64,000 nucleotides of DNA from Serratia fonticola (lineage in GTDB: Bacteria; Pseudomonadota; Gammaproteobacteria; Enterobacterales; Enterobacteriaceae), in assembly GCF_001006005.1 (NCBI RefSeq), contig NZ_CP011254.1, positions 4,278,001 to 4,342,000 on the forward strand, in the 5' to 3' direction. The notes beneath the pieces were generated by a model. It searched no databases. It was not told the origin of the DNA and worked only from the letters and a program-made list of their open reading frames with translations. Each line of letters opens with the position of its first letter. Position 1 is the first letter of the stretch. Made by a program: the position numbers and the translations under genes. Below, in pieces: positions 59,462-64,000 of the stretch.

Positions 59462-60703
59462 GTGTCTAAGCGTCGAGTAGTTGTGACCGGACTGGGCATG
59501 TTGTCTCCTGTCGGCAATACGGTAGAGTCCACATGGAATGCTCTTCTTGCCGGTCAGAGTGGCATCAGCCTGATCGACCATTTCGATACTACTGCCTATG
59601 CAACCCGTTTTGCTGGCTTGGTAAAGAATTTTAACTGTGAAGATTTCATCTCGCGCAAAGATGCGCGCAAGATGGATGCCTTCATTCAATACGGCATCGT
59701 CGCCGGCATGCAAGCCATGCAGGATGCGGGGCTGGATATCAACGAGGCGAACGCCAATCGTATTGGTGCCGCTATCGGCTCTGGTATCGGCGGCCTGGGG
59801 TTGATTGAAGAAAACCATAGCTCACTGGTTAACGGTGGCCCACGGAAAATCAGTCCGTTTTTTGTGCCCTCGACCATTGTGAACATGATTGCCGGTCACC
59901 TGACCATTATGTACGGCATGCGTGGCCCAAGTATTTCCATCGCTACCGCCTGTACCTCAGGTGTCCATAACATTGGCCATGCTGCACGTATCATTGCTTA
60001 CAATGATGCCGATGTGATGCTGGCCGGTGGCGCAGAAAAAGCCAGTACCCCTCTGGGTGTCGGCGGCTTTGGGGCGGCTCGTGCGCTCTCAACCCGCAAT
60101 GACAACCCACAGGCCGCAAGCCGCCCTTGGGATAAAGACCGTGATGGTTTTGTGCTGGGCGATGGTGCGGGGATGATGGTGCTGGAAGAGTACGAACACG
60201 CAAAACAACGCGGTGCGAAAATTTACGCCGAAATTGTCGGGTTTGGTATGAGCAGCGATGCCTACCACATGACATCGCCACCGGAAAACGGTGCTGGTGC
60301 CGCCTTGGCGATGGAAAACGCGCTGCGTGATGCGGGTGTGACAACGTCACAGATTGGTTATATCAACGCGCATGGCACCTCGACGCCGGCCGGTGATAAA
60401 GCCGAAACCCAAGCGGTGAAATCCGTATTTGGCAGCGATGCCAACCGGGTAATGGTCAGCTCCACCAAATCGATGACCGGCCACCTGCTGGGTGCCGCTG
60501 GGGCGATTGAGTCGATCTTTACCGTGTTGGCTTTGCGCGATCAGGCGGTTCCACCTACCATCAATCTGGATAATCCGGATGAAGGTTGCGATCTGGACTT
60601 CGTACCACACGAAGCGCGCCAGACCAAAGATATGGAGTTCACGCTGTGTAACTCCTTCGGCTTCGGTGGCACTAATGGTTCGCTGATTTTCCGTCGCGTA
60701 TAA
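59462..60703 (+). CDS. fabF: beta-ketoacyl-ACP synthase II FabF
   Basis: 413 residues from a GTG at 59462 with TTGGAGGAC ahead. Catalytic Cys164 (TACTSGVHN), His in [11 protein letters not shown] and His in [14 protein letters not shown]. Elongates 16:1 to 18:1. Its TAA stop overlaps the start of an ERIC element. Confidence 0.97.
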   Translation: MSKRRVVVTGLGMLSPVGNTVESTWNALLAGQSGISLIDHFDTTAYATRFAGLVKNFNCEDFISRKDARKMDAFIQYGIVAGMQAMQDAGLDINEANANRIGAAIGSGIGGLGLIEENHSSLVNGGPRKISPFFVPSTIVNMIAGHLTIMYGMRGPSISIATACTSGVHNIGHAARIIAYNDADVMLAGGAEKASTPLGVGGFGAARALSTRNDNPQAASRPWDKDRDGFVLGDGAGMMVLEEYEHAKQRGAKIYAEIVGFGMSSDAYHMTSPPENGAGAALAMENALRDAGVTTSQIGYINAHGTSTPAGDKAETQAVKSVFGSDANRVMVSSTKSMTGHLLGAAGAIESIFTVLALRDQAVPPTINLDNPDEGCDLDFVPHEARQTKDMEFTLCNSFGFGGTNGSLIFRRV

Positions 60704-60829
60704 TACCCGTCGCCTTTCAAGCTGTAGCGTTGTTACCTGCACTTGTCCACCCCAGTCACTTACTAAAAGTAAGCTCCTGGGGATGAACAAGCTTGGTGCC
60801 TAGCCACAACTTGAAATTCATAGGGTATG
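60703..60829. repeat. ERIC ([39 protein letters not shown]) element
   Basis: About 127 bases forming a long imperfect palindrome: left end ATACCCGTCGCCTTTCAAG, right end CAACTTGAAATTCATAGGG, central CACCCCAGTCACTTACT and TAAGCTCCTGGGGAT. The central parts match the known ERIC1R/ERIC2 primer sites. It starts at the fabF stop codon and would be transcribed with it, giving a large hairpin. Confidence 0.92.
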
Positions 60830-60850
60830 AGAGTAACGAAGTTGATCAAG

Positions 60851-60879
60851 GCCCGGTTCACGTCGACCGGGCTTTTTTT
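60851..60879 (+). terminator. intrinsic terminator after fabF and the ERIC element
   Basis: GCCCGGT / ACCGGGC stem with an 8-base loop followed by seven T residues, 90 bases before pabC. Confidence 0.92.
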
Positions 60880-60965
60880 ATGGTGAAAAGCGTGGGGAAA
60901 GCCGTGTCTGCTGCTATCGTCATCTACGCCTGTTATGCTGTAGTGATAACACAGTGAGGAAACGC

Positions 60966-61763
60966 ATGTACTGGATCAACGGACAACAACATGACGCCCT
61001 GGCACCCAGCGATCGCGGTTTGCAGTTTGGCGACGGCTGCTTTTCTACTGCCAGAGTAGTGGATGGCAACATCGATCTTTTCCCCTGGCATCTTGATCGG
61101 ATGCAGCAGGCGGCGCAGAGATTGCTATTGCCAGCGGTGGACTGGGCGGCATTGGAACTTGAGATGCGCCATGCGGCAAGCTCTCTCTCCCTGGGCGTGG
61201 TCAAAGCGATACTGACCAGAGGCAGCGGCGGACGAGGTTACAGCCCGCACGGCTGTGCTGCTCCTACACGGATCGTTTCGCGCAGCGCCTATCCCATGCA
61301 CTACCAGTCATGGCGTGAAGAAGGGATCAGCCTGACGCTCAGCCCGGTTGCGCTGGCGCGTAATCCACTGCTGGCAGGCCTGAAACACCTTAACCGCCTG
61401 GAGCAGGTGTTGATCCGCGCACATCTTGACCAGGCCGATGCCGATGAGGCGCTGGTGCTTGACACTGCGGGTATGCTGGTGGAATGCTGTGCGGCTAATT
61501 TGTTCTGGCGCAAAGGAAAAAACGTCTTTACGCCAAATCTGGATCAGGCCGGTGTCGCCGGTGTGATGCGCCGCCGAGTGATTGAACTTCTGACGGGCAG
61601 CGAGTATCTACTGCATTACGTCAGTGAACCGCTGGAGACGCTGGCCGATGCGGAGGAAGTGCTGATATGCAACGCGCTGATGCCGTTGCTGCCGGTGAAT
61701 AGGGCACAATCATGGCGCTACCCTTCGCGCCAACTGTATGATTTTTTGCGACCACACTGTTAA
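60966..61763 (+). CDS. pabC: aminodeoxychorismate lyase PabC
   Basis: 265 residues. PLP fold type IV, catalytic Lys140 in AGLKHLNRLEQV, with QFGDGCFSTAR near 20. Releases pyruvate from aminodeoxychorismate to give 4-aminobenzoate for folate. The ATG at 60966 (GTGAGGAAACGC ahead) fits the family start better than the GTG at 60954. 13 bases before mltG. Confidence 0.94.
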   Translation: MYWINGQQHDALAPSDRGLQFGDGCFSTARVVDGNIDLFPWHLDRMQQAAQRLLLPAVDWAALELEMRHAASSLSLGVVKAILTRGSGGRGYSPHGCAAPTRIVSRSAYPMHYQSWREEGISLTLSPVALARNPLLAGLKHLNRLEQVLIRAHLDQADADEALVLDTAGMLVECCAANLFWRKGKNVFTPNLDQAGVAGVMRRRVIELLTGSEYLLHYVSEPLETLADAEEVLICNALMPLLPVNRAQSWRYPSRQLYDFLRPHC

Positions 61764-61776
61764 TGATGGCTGATCG

Positions 61777-62802
61777 ATGAAGAGAAAAAAGCTCAAGATT
61801 GTTGTACTGCTGCTGCTCCTGGCGTTGGCTTCGCTGTATTGGGGGCATCAGCGGATTGAACGCTTTGCCGATACTCCGCTGGCGATTGGGCAGGAAACCT
61901 ACTTCAAACTGCCCGCAGGCACTGGCCGTGTGGCGCTGGAAGGGCTGCTGGTACGCGACAAGCTGATCCACAATGGCCGCTGGTTCCCGTGGTTACTGCG
62001 CCTGGAGCCGGAACTGGCCGAATTCAAGGCGGGTACCTACCGTTTAACCCCGGGGATGACGGTGCGCCAGATGCTGAAACTGTTGGCAAGCGGCAAAGAA
62101 GCCCAGTTCAGCGCACGCTTTATCGAGGGTTCGCGTCTGAAAGATTGGCTGCAGGTGCTGCAAGAGTCGAAATATGTCAAACATACCCTGGCAGGTAAAA
62201 GCGAGGCGGAAATCGCCAAGGAGCTGGGGCTACCGGAAGGTGGCGTGCTGGAAGGTCGTTTGTATCCAGATACCTATCTCTATACGGCGGGAACCACCGA
62301 TCAGGCATTGTTAAAGCGCTCGCAGTTGCGGATGTACAAGGCATTGCAGGACGTTTGGCATGCGCGAGACACCAGCTTGCCATACAAAACGCCGGAAGAG
62401 TTGCTGACGATGGCTTCGATCGTTGAGAAAGAGACTGCCGTAGCGGAGGAACGCACCAAGGTCGCTTCGGTGTTTATCAATCGCCTGCGTTTGGGCATGC
62501 GTTTGCAAACCGATCCTACCGTGATCTACGGCATGGGCGACAGTTATACCGGTAACATCACCCGTAAGGATCTGGAGACGGCAACTCCCTATAACACCTA
62601 TGTGATCAGCGGCCTACCGCCAACGCCGATCGCCATGCCGAGCCGTGCTTCATTGGAAGCTGCCGCCAATCCGGCTAAAACCGATTATTTGTACTTTGTT
62701 GCCGACGGAAAGGGTGGCCATACGTTCACCACCAACCTGGCAAGCCATAATGCTGCGGTGCGTGTCTATCGGCAGGTACAAAAGGAAAAGAATGAAAAGT
62801 AA
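61777..62802 (+). CDS. mltG: endolytic transglycosylase MltG (YceG)
   Basis: 341 residues (E. coli 340). One N-terminal membrane anchor ([17 protein letters not shown]), LysM-like region, then the YceG domain with the catalytic glutamate in [15 protein letters not shown] and the [10 protein letters not shown] motif. Cuts nascent glycan chains and so sets their length. Overlaps tmk by 11 bases. Confidence 0.95.
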   Translation: MKRKKLKIVVLLLLLALASLYWGHQRIERFADTPLAIGQETYFKLPAGTGRVALEGLLVRDKLIHNGRWFPWLLRLEPELAEFKAGTYRLTPGMTVRQMLKLLASGKEAQFSARFIEGSRLKDWLQVLQESKYVKHTLAGKSEAEIAKELGLPEGGVLEGRLYPDTYLYTAGTTDQALLKRSQLRMYKALQDVWHARDTSLPYKTPEELLTMASIVEKETAVAEERTKVASVFINRLRLGMRLQTDPTVIYGMGDSYTGNITRKDLETATPYNTYVISGLPPTPIAMPSRASLEAAANPAKTDYLYFVADGKGGHTFTTNLASHNAAVRVYRQVQKEKNEK

Positions 62803-63430
62803 CTTTGTAGTGATTGAAGGGTTGGAAGGCGCGGGTAAAACCACCGCGCGCAATACAGTGGTCAACGTGCTTAACGAGCAGGGTATTAACGACATTGTGT
62901 TTACCCGTGAACCGGGCGGTACGCCACTGGCGGAGAAGCTGCGCGAGCTGTTTAAATGCGGCTCAGATGGCGATTTGCCGACCATCAAGGCGGAGCTGCT
63001 GATGATATATGCCGCGCGGGTGCAACTGGTGGAAACCGTGATCCAACCTGCGTTGGCGCGGGGAGCCTGGGTGGTAGGCGATCGTCACGATCTTTCCGCA
63101 CAAGCCTATCAGGGCGGGGGCCGGGGAATCGACCCACACTTGATGAGTTCGCTGCGTGATACGGTATTGGGTGACTTCCGCCCCGACCTGACCCTTTATC
63201 TCGACTTACCGCCGTCGGTGGGCCTGCAAAGGGCACGCGCGCGCGGAGAGTTGGACCGTATTGAGCAAGAAGCGCTGCCGTTCTTTGAACGTACCCGCGC
63301 GCGCTATCTTGAACTGGCGGCTCAGGATGCGAGCATCGTTACCATAGATGCGGCACAAACGCTGGAACAGGTCACTGCCGATATTCGCCAGGTGGTTGTA
63401 CAGTGGCTGCAACAGCAGGAAGGAGCGTAA
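62792..63430 (+). CDS. tmk: thymidylate kinase
   Basis: 212 residues. P-loop [13 protein letters not shown], dTMP/arginine motif [18 protein letters not shown] and the LID region [12 protein letters not shown]. Makes dTDP from dTMP. It starts at the ATG inside the end of mltG (AAAGGAAAAGA ahead); the frame is open further upstream but conservation begins here. Confidence 0.96.
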   Translation: MKSNFVVIEGLEGAGKTTARNTVVNVLNEQGINDIVFTREPGGTPLAEKLRELFKCGSDGDLPTIKAELLMIYAARVQLVETVIQPALARGAWVVGDRHDLSAQAYQGGGRGIDPHLMSSLRDTVLGDFRPDLTLYLDLPPSVGLQRARARGELDRIEQEALPFFERTRARYLELAAQDASIVTIDAAQTLEQVTADIRQVVVQWLQQQEGA

Positions 63431-64000
63431 TGAACTGGTACCCGTGGCTTAACGCTCCCTATCGTCATTTGGTGGGGCAGTATGCGGCTGGGCGTGGCCA
63501 TCACGCATTACTGCTGCATGCGGCGGTGGGCAACGGCGATGCTGAGCTACTCTATGCCCTGAGCCGTTGGCTGATCTGCCAAAAGCGCAATGGTGAAAAG
63601 AGCTGCGGTGAGTGCCACAGCTGCCGGTTGATGCTGGCAGGCAACCATCCGGACTACCACGTACTGGCTCCGGAAAAGGGCAAAAGTAGCTTGGGTATCG
63701 AACCGATCCGCCAAGTGATTGAGGTCCTCTATTCCCATGCCCAGCAGGGGGGAGCAAAGGTGGTGTGGCTATCGCAGGCAGAACTGTTGACCGAGGCCGC
63801 CGCCAACGCCTTGCTGAAAACCCTGGAAGAGCCTCCGGCCAATACCTACTTCCTGCTAGGCTGCCGTGAGCCCTCACGCCTGTTGGCGACGCTGCGTAGC
63901 CGCTGTTTCTACTGGCATCTGGCCAGCCCAGATGAACAGCTTAGTCTGCAATGGCTTAACCGCCAGGGTGTGGGCAATCCGGTCGATCGTCTGACCGCAT
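63430..64000 (+). CDS. holB: DNA polymerase III subunit delta' (partial, 5' part)
   Basis: The ATG overlaps the last base of the tmk stop (TAATG). The first 190 residues are present and run off the window: NWYPWLNAPYRHLVGQYAAG, the zinc-module Cys set (CQKRNGEKSCGECHSC), LLTEAAANALLKTLEEPPAN, then REPSRLLATLRSRC. Delta' is a clamp-loader subunit; as in E. coli the Walker A motif is degenerate. Confidence 0.95.
   Translation, partial: MNWYPWLNAPYRHLVGQYAAGRGHHALLLHAAVGNGDAELLYALSRWLICQKRNGEKSCGECHSCRLMLAGNHPDYHVLAPEKGKSSLGIEPIRQVIEVLYSHAQQGGAKVVWLSQAELLTEAAANALLKTLEEPPANTYFLLGCREPSRLLATLRSRCFYWHLASPDEQLSLQWLNRQGVGNPVDRLTA

Overview
The window is a stretch of [20 protein letters not shown]. 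Protein identities and gene order point to Serratia or a close Yersiniaceae relative. Most core proteins (CycA, UvrY, UvrC, PgsA, OpgG/H, MdtG, LpxL, RNase E, the fab cluster) are nearly the same length as their E. coli counterparts and carry the same catalytic residues. Gene order follows two E. coli segments: yecF-uvrY-uvrC-pgsA-glyW-cysT-leuZ, and opgC-opgG-opgH-yceK-msyB-mdtG-lpxL-trhO-yceI-yceJ-solA-bssS-dinI-pyrC-rne-rluC-yceF-yceD-rpmF-plsX-fabH-fabD-fabG-acpP-fabF-pabC-mltG-tmk-holB. The genus is an inference; no rRNA is present to settle it.

Layout. 1-1.5 kb: small orphan genes. 1.5-5 kb: a DMT exporter, the D-Ala/D-Ser/Gly permease cycA and a UspF-like stress protein. 5.3-9.9 kb: yecF, the response regulator uvrY overlapping uvrC, pgsA, then tRNA-Gly, tRNA-Cys and tRNA-Leu. 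9.9-12.5 kb: an accessory patch beside tRNA-Leu with a frameshifted remnant of a tyrosine integrase, a thioesterase, a secreted protein and a protein with a histone-H1-like tail. 12.5-17.3 kb: an Lrp-type regulator divergent from a second DMT exporter, an MFS transporter and the osmosensing transporter proP. 17.7-22 kb: small lipoproteins, a YlaC-family protein, several proteins below 60 residues and the K+/H+ antiporter cvrA. 22.3-28.2 kb: the osmoregulated periplasmic glucan locus (opgC divergent from opgGH) and yceK. 28.2-36 kb: GNAT, msyB, then genes not in the E. coli order (a second 2-isopropylmalate synthase, an AraC regulator, a VOC protein, two AT-rich genes of unknown role, a POT peptide transporter). 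36-48.7 kb: the mdtG-to-pyrC block with OYE, TqsA and LuxR-type genes interspersed. 48.9-64 kb: rne divergent from rluC, then the L32/fatty-acid cluster, pabC, mltG, tmk and the start of holB.

Functionally the window is mostly housekeeping: DNA repair, phospholipid and fatty-acid synthesis, lipid A acylation, envelope glucans, RNA decay, pyrimidine synthesis and osmotic and potassium control. The most distinctive material lies between these blocks: the integrase scar beside tRNA-Leu, a dispersed palindromic repeat with one copy interrupted by an IS-like 35 bp segment, an ERIC element at the end of fabF, two tandem membrane micropeptides at 19.4-19.7 kb, and the lipoprotein plus cysteine-motif pair at 32.5-33.6 kb. 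I see no CRISPR array, complete prophage, complete insertion sequence or clearly new multi-gene system.
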